DNA of 64,000 nt, taken from Gorsachius magnificus. Taxonomy: Eukaryota > Chordata > Aves > Pelecaniformes > Ardeidae. The notes beneath the pieces were generated by a model. The model saw nothing but the letters and a program-made list of their open reading frames with translations. It was not told the DNA's origin and ran no database searches. The position numbers and the translations under genes were made by a program. The stretch covers positions 154,162,258 through 154,226,257 of the forward strand of contig CM067081.1 of NCBI GenBank assembly GCA_034008185.1. Reading direction: 5' to 3'. Shown here in pieces: positions 53,137 through 64,000 of the stretch. Every line of letters starts with the position of its first letter. Position 1 is the stretch's first letter.

Positions 53137-56100
53137 CATGTCATGATTTTGGCAACCGGAGCCTGTCCTGTTGCATCAATGCCACCCACGGTGCCGGGGC
53201 CCGTGGCACCTTCCCAGGGCTTACAGGCAGGGCAGAGTTACACAGGTCCTGTGGAAACGGCCATCAGCAAAGCAGGAGCAGTTCTCCTGTGGGCAGCAAG
53301 AGCCTGCGCAGGTGCGGCATGCACAGAGGTCTTGCCCCCAGCCTGAGCTCATTTGAAGGGGTTAATTCCAACAGGCTCTTGCATCCCCTCACTTACTCCT
53401 CTGTACACCCCTTCTGTGCTAGTCACAGCCTCCCAGCAAAGCTGTAGGCTTTGATACAGGCTATAGAAGGGACATGTTCGGTTATCTGCCCTCGCCCCCA
53501 TGGAAACAGGCGGATCCCTGCTGTATTTTCACGAGAGCTGTGTCCCATCTCATTTTAAATGTCACTTGTAATAGCCGGTTTTTTCTTCCCCAAATAACTT
53601 TTGCAGCCCTGCAGTTGAAGTCATCTGAAACCACAAGATTGGAGTTTGAATGGCCCTTGATAGTATCAGTGAGCAGAGCCACTGCTCCATGCCTCAGCCA
53701 CCGTTCTCCCTTTCCATCGTTCACTGAGATGTACACACAAACCCAAGGGAACCAGTCAGTCAAATGTGGTGAAGCCATCAAACACCCTGCTCCTCTTCCT
53801 CGGCGGAAGAAGCCTCACTAAAGCTGGGGGGATATCTCGGTAAGCGCAGCCAGTAGAGGGATTTAGGGCATCCACAATGCGTGACAAAGCTGTCATTAAA
53901 GCAATAGAGCAGTACTGGGATCTTGAAAAATGCAAAGATAGTAGTGTAACCAATGAGGCCTTGTTTCATTATAAATTATTCTCAGCATACCACGGTACGC
54001 TCTTGAGCCTCCTGAATTTGCTGTCATCTGCCCGTATCCCCTTGGAGGAATTGCTGCGTTATCCAAAAGATCAATTAGGCAAACTTAGTCAGGGTCCCTT
54101 ATGATGTTTGGTCTATAAGGCTCGTGCTGTATATTGACTTGTTTTCTCCTCCTCCCTGCCCACCTCAGAGCCTCCTCTCCCATTTCATGTACATTGGCTT
54201 CCTGGATTGCAGAGGGAATTGTCTCAAGGTCATAGCAAGATGCTTCAGCATGGCTTAGCTATGAAAACTATATGTAGCCCAAAATATTGTTTAAAAGCCA
54301 TAGACTGAAAACAACACCCGTGGCCTGAAGGAGCCCTGATTTATTTAAGACACAGGGGTATATATGCACACTTTTAAAAGCTGCCTGTACTTCATCAGTT
54401 AAAACACGAGAAAAAATGAGGCTGTGATCTGTCAAGTGATCCTCCGTCACTCCCAGCACAGGCCCATAATCCTTCAGTTGCGATTATGCAAAGGAATATT
54501 ACATTGATCCTGTCAAATATCTCTGATTGGATCAATGTTATTTTCTCCCGCATTGACAAGGTCTTACCAGAGAATGACTATAATTCCACTGCTAACACTG
54601 TCTTAGTGAAATCCCCCAATAAATCCTCCAAGCAGCACTGTTAGTAATACCTTTATTAGACTAACTAAACAAGATATTTATATGCAGGGCTTTCCAAAGG
54701 ACTGTGGCTCTTGCTTCAGTTTCTGGAGGAAAACTTGATCAAAAGTGCTCTGCTGGAAGACTTGCCCCCAAGGAGGTTCCGCACAGACCTGAGTGGCAGG
54801 TGAAATTACCCTTTCAAGATTCACAAGGCTGGTTGCAGATTTGCCCTTGTCCTGCCCATACCACAGTGAGGACCCAAATGCATCCTTGGCAGAAAGATCT
54901 CACAGTGAGTCTGGTTCACAGGCAGGACTGGAGTTCAGGGACTCCCCACACCTACCACAAACGCGCTGTCAGTACAACAGTTTGCCAACAGTCAAAGGGG
55001 AAACATGGTCTTCATGTACCTGCTATCATTCCAATATTTGTTCAAGGCCAAGTCCTGTCCTTCATACTCAACAAAAGACCTGCTCCCCTCCTAGCCACTG
55101 CTGTGCCTCTGCCCACCGGTGCTTCCGTTCTCCTCCTCTCTTCCCCTTAACTCTTTGTGTAAGTTCCCTCTCATTTTGTCTCCATTTTCTTTTCTCCACA
55201 GTTCCATGCTTTCAGTCCCAGTGGTTTCACTCCCACAGTGACCTCCCCTGCACCACTGAAGTTCAGTTGTCACCTTCTGACTTGAAACCCAGTGCTCCAA
55301 TGAGATGGACAGCAGGCTCCAGTGATCAATTCGCCAAGGCATTTTTATCAGGCTGCCTGAGTGCTCAGGTACTCACTGCATCTCTGCTTTCCCTTGGTTC
55401 ATTTCAATAAAGTTCTCTCTAAAGCCATGAGAGCTATAAGAGTACCTCTGTCTTACCTTCCTAAGCCTTTAAATAAGACCATAAAAATCGTGAATAAACG
55501 AAGTACTGTATCTAACATAAAACTTGCGCACAGCTGAAAGACCAGTGTATACAGCCATGCATCAATTAGCAGATGAAAAAGCTAGGAAGACAATGTATCA
55601 ATAGACGAAAAACAAACAGCATAGCAGACAATATGCTGCCTTCAATCCTTTGAAACCAGGTTGGCATCTGTGATGGGTAAACTCTGGCTCTTACATGCTT
55701 CACATGAAAACTTTCTCCATATTCTCTACAGCAATATACTGAAATGTCAGAGGAGTCACTTCTCAGCTACCAGGTCCTTAGAAACAAAGGAAAAAGAATT
55801 GATATTAGGCTTTGAAAGGAACAGCCTGACGGTAAAAGAAACGGTTAATAACTATAGAGAGGACTCCTGACCTATTTCCTCCATCCACCTCCAGTTTTTT
55901 ACATGTGCCCTCTACCTTCTGGTTCAAATATCTATGCATCAGATGCCTAAACTGTGGTGTCAACTTTGAAGGTCATTGTCATAACTGTGATGGACAGCAA
56001 AACTTTCTCAAATGAAAGCTTAAACTCAGGAGCACTGACCTGCCTGAAGGCGTAGATTCTGTGATAGGCGCTACGGCTGTGAAATTGCACCAAATGGGCA

Positions 56101-59100
56101 GCCCAGTCTGCAGACCCTGATGGCCTTGGTTAACACACTGTCACATTGATAGGGTCCAAGATGCATGAGACAAGCTCAAGGACTCCCACCCATTCACCAA
56201 CTAGGCACCACCAAATCTACCAGAAAGTTTCTGCAGCCTCTTCCAAGGCCATGCAGAATGATGTGCTCCTGCTCTGAAGGAGGAGTGCAGGTCAAACTGC
56301 ATTTTAGCACAGACCAAAACCCTGGAAAGAAAGTGTTGAAATGGTGGGAGAAGTGCTCGTATCTGATCCTTAAATATTAGGACAAAGTCCTACCCTGCTG
56401 TAAATTGCCGCCAAGGTGGATAGAAATAGGGTGATTTCTGCCCTCTGAGATCTGGACAGTTGGGTCTCACTTCAAAACATGGACACTAAAGACAAGCACT
56501 GAAACGTTGTCAGGAGCAGCCTGAGAAGTCTGAGTCTCTAGAGGAGGTATTTGAGTTACTAACTCACGTACCCAAGATGAACATTCAAACAACTTAATTT
56601 TCTAGGTGACAGATACAATTGTACCATCCTACCACAGCAATCAAGTGTACGTCACCCCAAAATGCAAGTCCAAGAACTCCCCAAATGCCATGAACTACGT
56701 TCAAAGGGAGGAGAATCTTTAAAGAAGACATGTCCTTCAAGTCATCCTAATGCCTCCAGCCAAAAACTATACCCTGGCTGAAGTACAGCAACATTGCCAA
56801 GTGGATGCCACAACCCTTTGGTTCGAAGCAAGACTGGCAGCAGCCAAGGCAGAGCTTGGGCCTGAAGACTTGCTCATGCCTCAGCACTGCAGGCAACTTT
56901 CCTCTAAGAGAAATCCTGCTTCTTTCACCTTCCTCTGTCTTTGTACTTGTATTCTTAGAAACAACCACAGGAAAAGAAGACTTTGGTGCTGAAGAGTTCA
57001 TCTGCTCCTGCTGCTTCTTCATCATTTGAAGGCATTGACAATGCAATTAGTTGCTGTGTCACAGGCGGGATGCTAAGAGTAACTGATGAACAAGAGGGGG
57101 AAAGATGTGCCGCCAGGTCTGGTGTGGCAGAGTGTGGGGGACACCGGTAAGGACAGGATAGGGTTCCTAACTGCAGGGATAGGAGGGAAAGGCTGGGAGG
57201 AAGGCAGAAACCATCCCTGTAGTGCCATTGCTGTCGGTGTGAGGCCAGACCTTATGCTGACATACACCTCTCCTCCCTCCAACCATTTGAGTACTTTCTC
57301 CCTCCTTCCCTCGAAGGCGTTTAAACAAGTTGCCCCACCTTTTCCCATGAAACCTCCTATTTAAAAACCTCCTTCCCAGATTTGAAACAAGTCCCCATGT
57401 TTTCCCCAAGCAGGCGTTTCCAGGTCCAGAGGCCAAGATGCTGTGCGAGCCCATTCTGCAGCCACTTCATCACCGGGAAACAGGGGACCTTATGGAGTGG
57501 TCACTGTGAGACGGTGTCATCCCCACAAAGCTGACACCACCTCTGGGAGTCTGCAGCTACCTCACCCAGTTTTCCCACTAGGATCAATGAATCGCAAGGA
57601 GCAGCATTTGAAAACTGGAGACTCCTCAGGATGCCAGGTAGAAAGGATTCCTCCTTCCTCTTCGATATGAAAGATTATTTCATAGAAAAAGGACAAATGG
57701 CTCAAGTCTACACAAATGAGCACGGAAAGCCATGTATCTCTGCCCCTCTTCCAAACCCTCAGCAGCTTACAGTGGCTTAGCATAGTGTCCTTCTGCCACA
57801 GATACACGGCTCCTAAAAAGCAGCTGTCTCACATTCACACAGCTCAGCATGCACGAAGAGGACCTCATATCCACCTGCTCCCATGTATGGGACGTGCCCA
57901 CAGAGCCAACACCAACAACCTCCAGGCTCCTTCCCTCGGTCTCTGCTACCACCCTTTCCAGGTCACCTGGAGCAGAACGGGGGCTGTGGTCATTCCTCAA
58001 CAAAAGCAGAAAACAAAAAATCCTTCTCTGATCCACCTTAGACACAACCCAGGTACTCGGGAGCAGAGCTGGGTTTCTTCCAGTAATGCAGAAGGCAGCT
58101 TTGCTACCCAGATCCTCAGGCAAGGTTCCCCGAACACCCAGACAGGCAGAGCATCCCAGCTTGTCTTGCTCCATCCTGACTGATGGAACTCTTCCACCTT
58201 TTCTGGGAGCTGAACTATAGTCCAAAAGGCTATCCCAGATGGTGCTTTCCTACCTTCAGTGCTGTGGAGCCTTTCTGTTCCCTGTAAGACCTTTCCCCAA
58301 AACTTTTGAGAGAATCGTGGTCTGCTGCTGCACACGCAAGTGAACACAAGCCCAGGAGTGGGTGCCTTTAGCCCTCGCAAGCTGGAGTATCCTGTGGCAA
58401 AATCCTTCCCGCTATACGGAAACTCACCCAGCATCGCCAGCCAAATGGCTGAACATTTTGTGAACTGAAATACACATCTCATGGTAATTTAAATATGTGC
58501 AAATAAGAGTTTAATTCCGCTGCTGCCAGCCATCCCGAATGTTTAAATATAGTACGGAAATTCTCTTTTATTTTATATAAACTATTTTAATGAAGAAGTT
58601 GAAGGCTCTGCATTCCCCTGGCTTATGAATACAAATGGCTGAGAATCTATCAGGCCTTCACTGTTGTTGAGCTAAGGCAATATGAAATGAAAGCAGACGA
58701 GGCAGCCAGGAAATAAAGACCCTATTAACTGCATTACCTAAAGGAAAGCTATGTAAAATGTGCATTAAGTGCACACAGCCCTCATCCCCAGCCTTTCCTG
58801 GACGTGTGGGGTGTCGCAGGAAGGAAACAAAGTGCCTCTCGGATTGAGGTGAAAGAGACAAAGCAGCTGGGATGGTGCCGCTGGATTTGTCTTAGATCCC
58901 TTCTCTCTCCCCAGAAACCCGTGGCTGGCATCAGGCAGCCTGGTGACAAACTCTCCTTCCACCAGGTCCTGCTTGATACAGAGCTGAATATGCTCTTCCT
59001 TGGGGGAAAAAAAGAAGAATTAATAGTAATAATAAATTAATCCTTCACAGTCCTGTGGCATGTTTCACAAGGACACAACACCAGAAAGGACTGTGTTCAT

Positions 59101-59989
59101 TTTTCTCGCATAGCAGGCAAGTATATCACATAATCCCTCTTCCTAAATATATCCATCTTCATCCTTAAAACCTGTTAGAAGCACTGTGGCCTCATCACTC
59201 CTTCCAGAGCCACAGTGCAGCACAGCTTCCAGCCTACGAATATTCATGGCCCTCACACACACTGTTTTCCCTGCTAATGTTGTCCTTAGTTTAAACACAT
59301 TTTCTCCTTCTCCTGTGTTTAACTTCATCTCTTCTGGATAACAATTATATTTGTAAAATAGATTTTCCATTCCTCTCCTCACACAAGTAACCTCACTCTG
59401 AACCTGCTTGGAATTCATCTTTCTCAGAGGGGGTTGACAAGAACAGCAAAGATTATAAGAGAAGGTTTGATTAACACCTCGCCCCCAACTTTAACATTTC
59501 TCTACTCGAAATTTCTGGCCAGCTCTGCCCTTCAATCACATCTGCCTTTCCCCTGGACGTGGCTCTGCCACTCTCTGTCTGCACTTCCAGATAGGCGCAC
59601 CTTTATAAACGCCTTGTCCCCACCAAGGTGTGCTCTGTGGTCACATCCCAACTGCACATTGGGTGAGATTTGGGTATGCACCTTTCCCACCCTGAAAGGA
59701 GACCCGCTGCAGTACCTGGGCAGGGCAGAAGCCATCTGAGTCCCAATCTCCTCATAGCCTGGATGTCCGGGGGACCAGAATTCCAGTATGCAACAGCGAG
59801 GGTACTTGCCCAACAGCATAAACACGTCCTCCAGGACCAAAAGTTCACATTAAAAGAAATTTCCCATCTTTCCTATCACTCAGTCATCAACATTACCCAG
59901 TTCTTTGCAAATAACATTTCAGGCTTTCCTCTTGGCGATGTCTCATTCTCGTGGCAGCAGCAAATGTCTTAAGTTCACTCCTTTGTGCC
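53137..59989. other. Intronic span with candidate conserved segments
   Basis: No exon or young repeat. A perfect 10-bp inverted repeat (ACATTGATCC, 18-nt spacer, GGATCAATGT) lies at 54501-54538. The segment 58470-58760 is AT-rich, non-repetitive and motif-dense. Open frames of 150-205 codons at 54704-55410 and 57716-58482 overlap each other on several frames or strands and have no known domain. Pyrimidine-rich sequence at 55060-55260 may be an old LINE scrap but could not be placed. Confidence 0.4.
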
Positions 59990-60720
59990 CAGCCTAATGA
60001 GAGCTACCACCTCCCCTTACAGACCGTGCTCCAACACTGGTAATGATATTATTAAATAAGGTTGGTCCCCTACTTCAGGAACTCCTCTGTTGACCTTCAT
60101 CTTGATACTCCCTCTCTCGGCACTTGTTGCTTTCCTTTGGTCAGTTCCTTAAATGCACTGTAAATTGTGTACTAATTATCTCAACATTGTAATGAAGCAT
60201 TTCCTTAGGAGCAGTATATAAAATCCTTTACCAAAATCCCGATAACTTCGGTCTAAGGCATTTCCTTGTCTCGAAACCCAGTTATCTTCCTAGCAAAATA
60301 TATCAGGGTAGTTTGGCACACTTCAAACAGAAAACCATACATTGCATGTTTATTTCATATCCCTCCGTGCATTTAATTAATCTCACCTTTAGAACTTACT
60401 TTAAACTCTGCTTGGTATTATTATGATCAAACTAAAAGGTCTGCTGTGGCCCTGACAACTTTTTATTCTGTTCTTTAAATATAGATTTGCTACTTTTCAT
60501 TCCTATTGTACCATCCTAATTAGACAGATTTATTGAAAATCCTTTTTACTGGACTTGCAATGTCACATACCACATCTTTCAGAAGTCTGAGATGGAAATT
60601 ATCCAACTTCCCAATTTGAGCCCATTAAGCTATTTGAGTTTTTCCATTTCCCCTGTTGCTGTTAGCTGGCTCCTTTGTCTCTCTGATCACTGTAACATTC
60701 CTCCCTATCTCTTTAACCAT
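59990..60720 (-). mobile_element. Ancient CR1 LINE fossil (turtle-like type)
   Basis: The plus strand is antisense CR1 ORF2. Recognisable in order are 'attaaataaggttggtcccc', 'ttggtcagttcctt', 'ggcatttccttgtctcgaaa', 'gtagtttggcac', 'ttattgaaaatcctttttac', 'ctggacttgcaat' and 'gcccattaagctatttgagt'. These parallel the antisense of the reptile-type CR1 RT region, read from the thumb back toward the 5' side of RT. No frame survives. It is comparable in age to the fossils at 39500 and 49250. Boundaries are approximate, and homology may extend left to about 59850. Confidence 0.72.
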
Positions 60721-62299
60721 TAGGGAATCTCATATGAGCAGAACTGGGTAATCTCGAGGACTGGTGAATAGAAAAGGGATGGAATTTAACACAAAACACC
60801 GGCTCATGCAGGTAGGGACTAACAATGAGGAATTTCTTTCCAATGTGAACTTTTGTCCTGCAGGATGTTTGCATTGTTGGGCAACTGTCCTCTGTGTAAA
60901 AGAGGGATAATTCCACCCTTCAGACATCCTTTATGGTTAAAGATCAAGAAATACAGTATTCAGATACTGTCTCAATGGGAACCACCTAAGTACCGAAGAC
61001 AAAGCAATGCAACTGGATCATCAGCTACCATAAATCAGCATCACCCCTTCAAAGTCAGGCTAGTGACCTTAATTTACACCTTTAACATCTGACTGAAAAA
61101 ATGTTTTTTGTTTCTTTTTTGTTTGTTTCCGTTATAATATTTATGTCATTAAATGACCACTGGGCAGAAAGCAGAAGTATCTACACTATAAAGGCTATTT
61201 GCGTATTCAAAGATATGTACCAAGACACGGAGACAAGCACTGTATATTCATACTTAAGCAGAAAGACCTTTTTAAATAGCTTCTGTTACCCAACAAAAAT
61301 GTTCACTACTGAATTTAAATCTTTGACAAATACATTTGGGTTCTTTTTGAAACGTCTGCTGTTAAAACTCAAAACCAACAAAAGGTCTCAGAATTAAATA
61401 AGGGTTGCGGCAAGAGATTCTCAGTGACTTCCACTCGATCTGGCGGGATATCTTAACAGGACCCGCTTCACCATATACACGGGGCATCCTGGAACCTCTG
61501 CTCCTTGACAGTGTTTCAGCTTGCACACTTATAGTAAGAAACAAATGAATCACAGGGCGCTTTTCAAGAGGTAGGTCAGACACTTACTTACACTGAACAG
61601 AGGCGGCACAGGGGGGTGAAGGGGTTTCAGAGCCTGAGCATGCTCCTTGCCCATCTGACGAGAGACACCAATAACCATACAGCTCAGGACGTACAGTTTC
61701 CTTCTCAACACTGATTGCAGAGTCCCTCCGAGGATGACTGAGGTAGAGCTGCTTGGAAAAACCAGGTGGGGATACTGGGAAGATCCTCTCAGCTCTGCTT
61801 TAAGGGGGTGTGAGTGCTGATGTTCCGGCTTCTCTGGCACCCCCAAAGCACATGAGGCTACTGCAGCCTGTTCCCCGGTTACATCTTCACCAGAATCAGA
61901 AACAGAAGTGGGCATGGACAAGAGCAGGCCACTCCATAAGGAGAAATCTGACCGTGAGCCCAGCAGAGCAGTACCTGGCACGAGCCGGACTGCCACAGGG
62001 TCCGAGCAGTTACTCCTGACCCAAGACTCCCTAGCTGGCCTGACATTCATTTGAGAGACTGCAGTGCTCTAAGTGCGGAAGTGCTGGGATGGGGGTCCAA
62101 ACAGGCTGAGAAGACATTTACCATAGGGTCTCCATAAATACCTTTCACCACCCACCCCACCACTTTGTGGAAAATACAAAACAAGTATTTGTTTATCTGC
62201 ACTGGAGGTTCAGTCTGAGACTGGAGTGCAGTTGTTCCAAGCATTGGACAAACTCGCTGACTTCTGCAGGGGAGGACCATGCTGACACCTCTGCAGCAT
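60721..62299. other. Unrecognised intronic spacer
   Basis: No exon or repeat that I can support. The minus frame 61550-62050 (166 codons) has no known domain. Confidence 0.4.
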
Positions 62300-63335
62300 G
62301 GAGGCAGGGCAAATTATAGAAAAGAGTCAGTGGTAGTGACGTCTCTGCCCCTTGAGCTTTATGTTTTAGAGTCTCCTCTGTTCAATCTACAACCCTGTTT
62401 AGTCCTGTCAGTCACCAAAAAGACAGGGCTTCTTATTGGGCCCTACACTCTCCCTTCATCCCCCTACTCCACCGCTTGGACCATCTCCTGGACCTTTCTG
62501 CAACAATCATTGGCCACCACCTTCACGCTAAGCTTGCTTGGCCTTTCTGTCACCTCAGATCATCAGTGTTAAGGACTTCTTGCCTGCTCCCCAGTCTTTT
62601 ATCACCTTCTTTGTAATTTCTTTCCTTTCTCCACATGCTGATGTTATCCATGGTGCCCTCTTTCATCCATAGACCTTTTACCCTGCATTCTCCTGTCTAC
62701 TCCTGCCCTGCTACCCCAAATCCCAACTGACCCATACCAGCTGGTCTCTGCTATGTCTCCAATGGGAACCCCGCCTCCTGGCTAACTTTCTCCACTATGA
62801 ATGCATTGTTCCCCCATTCAGTTCTGCTCATTTCCTAGACTTACGACTCCAGCTTAGCTCAGTGAAATCTGAGACTCACATAGTCACCTCTTTGCCACAT
62901 TCGGCTCATTCCTCAGACCCTCCTGCCTCCGCCAGCCCCCACTTCAGCTGTTACGCAGGATTTCACCCAGTTTTGCCACGAGAAAAACAACAAACTATGA
63001 TCTTCCTCTTCCAGTAGCTTTGCTTTCTGTTTCCTCTTCCCCACCTATAACTCCTTCCTCATTCTTCTCCCCCACAGATGAAAAACCTCCTATGCAGCTC
63101 TCTTCCTTCATTCCTTTTGTTTGCCACTGAGCCAGTCTTAATCCTACCTCCTGACTTTCCTTATGGCCGTTCTGGTCCTCCCATTCCCTCTTCTTGACTT
63201 CTCATGCCCCTCTGTCTCTTTACTCCTGTAATGCAAGTACCATTCAGTCTCTTTCCTCTTAAAGTATTCTCCTCTTAAAACATTCTTTCATCTTAAATCA
63301 TTTACTTTCTTCTCTAAATACCGTGTCTTCTGACC
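62300..63335 (+). mobile_element. Possible ancient L2-like LINE relic (endonuclease to RT linker region)
   Basis: The plus strand is strongly pyrimidine-rich, as sense L2-type LINEs are in this region. Peptide-like traces occur in the expected order: GLLIGPYTLPSSP (about 62430-62466), resembling the endonuclease 'YRPPSSP' segment; an SDH triplet at 62555-62563, resembling the conserved endonuclease SDH; and QDFTQFCHEKN from 62956, resembling the 'EDFATFFNEKI' linker before RT. Frames are broken between them and large parts are missing. Other explanations remain open, since pyrimidine-rich DNA gives Pro/Ser-rich frames anyway. Confidence 0.38.
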
Positions 63336-64000
63336 TCGGTACCGGGGAAGATTATGGAGAGGTTCATCTTGAGTGTGCTCACCAGGCACATGGAGGACAA
63401 TCAGGGGATCAGGCCCAGTCAGCATGGGTTCACGAAAGGCAGGTCTTGCCTAACCAACCTGATTTCCTTCTACAACCAGGTGACCCGCCTGGTAGATGAG
63501 GGAAAGGCTGTGGATGTTGTCTACCTGGACTTCAGCAAAGCCTTCGACACAGTCTCCCATAGCATTCTCCTGGAAAAGCTGGCAGTTCATGGCCTAGATG
63601 GATGTACTCTTCGCTGGGTTAAAAACTGGCTGAATGGCCGAGCCCAGAGAGTCGTGGTGAATGGAGCTAAATCCAGTTGGCGGCCGGTCACAGGCGGTGT
63701 CCCCCAGGGCTCAGTTCTAGGGCTGGTCTTGTTTAATATCTTTATCAATGACCTGGATGAGGGGATTGAGTGTGCCCTCAGTAAATTTGCAGATGACACC
63801 AAACTGGGTGGTAGTGTTGATCTGCTGGAGGGGAGGAGGGCTCTGCAAAGGGACCTGGACAGGCTGGATCGATGGGCCAAGGTCAACTGTATGAGGTTCA
63901 ACAAGGCCAAGTGCTGGGTCCTGCACTTTGGTCACAACCCCATGCAGCGCTACAGGCTTGGGGAAGAGTGGCTGGAAAGCTGCCTGGTGGAAAAAGACCT
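63336..64000 (+). mobile_element. Young CR1 LINE, ORF2 reverse transcriptase fragment, continues beyond the window
   Basis: CR1 homology begins at about 63336 (ccggggaagattatggagag, encoding PGKIMER), upstream of the start point of the 15068 copy. It includes motif A (YLDFSKAFD), GVPQGS and FADD. From 63434 to 64000 it is identical, without gaps, to 15093-15659. Just upstream two differences occur within about 25 bp (cagTcagc/cagCcagc and ttcaCga/ttcaTga), the second a CpG decay in the first copy. It is open in frame to the window end; whether it shares the downstream frameshift cannot be seen. It is antisense to TMEM178B if the intron reaches this far. Confidence 0.92.

Noticed and set aside
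54704..55410. Overlapping frames of 148 and 205 codons
   Set aside because: They lie in two phases of the same pyrimidine-rich DNA with no domain. Long frames are expected there by composition.
56815..56830. GGTTCGAA, resembling a tRNA B-box
   Set aside because: The following bases do not complete the B-box, and no A-box, acceptor stem or cloverleaf can be drawn around it.
59110..59420. Possible further CR1 antisense block
   Set aside because: The texture is similar to the fossil at 59990, but I could not place ordered blocks against CR1 or L2.

Overview
The window is a stretch of bird nuclear DNA, almost entirely intronic or intergenic. The evidence is the repeat content. There are CR1 LINEs of several ages, one still carrying its octamer (ATTCTATG)n 3' tail. 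There are two solo LTRs of endogenous retrovirus families common in neoavian birds. There are also older, degraded amniote-type LINE, SINE and DNA-transposon relics. I cannot name the species. There is no bacterial gene structure, operon, CRISPR array, rRNA gene or tRNA gene.

One protein-coding exon is recognisable. It lies on the minus strand at 10508-10621 (114 bp). It has a canonical acceptor and donor, encodes 37 full codons, and matches the part of TMEM178B just before its second membrane segment. No other TMEM178B exon is visible. Positions 1-10500 are therefore most simply read as the following intron (downstream for the gene), and 10622-64000 as part of the long preceding intron. That extension is inference from the known large size of this gene, not something the sequence proves.

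Layout from left to right: intron with faint old repeats (1-5348); CR1 3' fragment, minus (5349-5625); 1,024-bp solo LTR with a perfect 5-bp target duplication (6213-7236); intron; TMEM178B exon (10508-10621); intron; a young CR1 ORF2 fragment, plus, that stops at its stop codon and sits between 14-bp direct repeats (15033-16461); an older CR1 fragment, minus (17772-18023); 18 kb of mostly single-copy intron with several motif-dense segments; a hAT-like relic (36087-36252); a GC-rich segment (36740-38110); an ancient CR1, minus (39500-40110); a second solo LTR interrupted by a CR1 insertion (40197-40964); a MIR-like SINE (44428-44575); a second ancient CR1, minus (49250-50600); an A24 run (53097-53120); a third ancient CR1, minus (about 59990-60720); a pyrimidine-rich L2-like LINE relic (about 62300-63335); and a second young CR1 (63336-64000) that runs off the window.

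The main observations are: two young CR1 copies 48 kb apart that are identical over 567 bp, including shared non-consensus changes; the odd ends of the first copy; the CR1-in-LTR nesting, which gives a relative age order; and three LINE fossils of amniote-wide CR1 type. I found no previously undescribed molecular system. The many open reading frames of 60-200 codons look like chance frames in intronic DNA.
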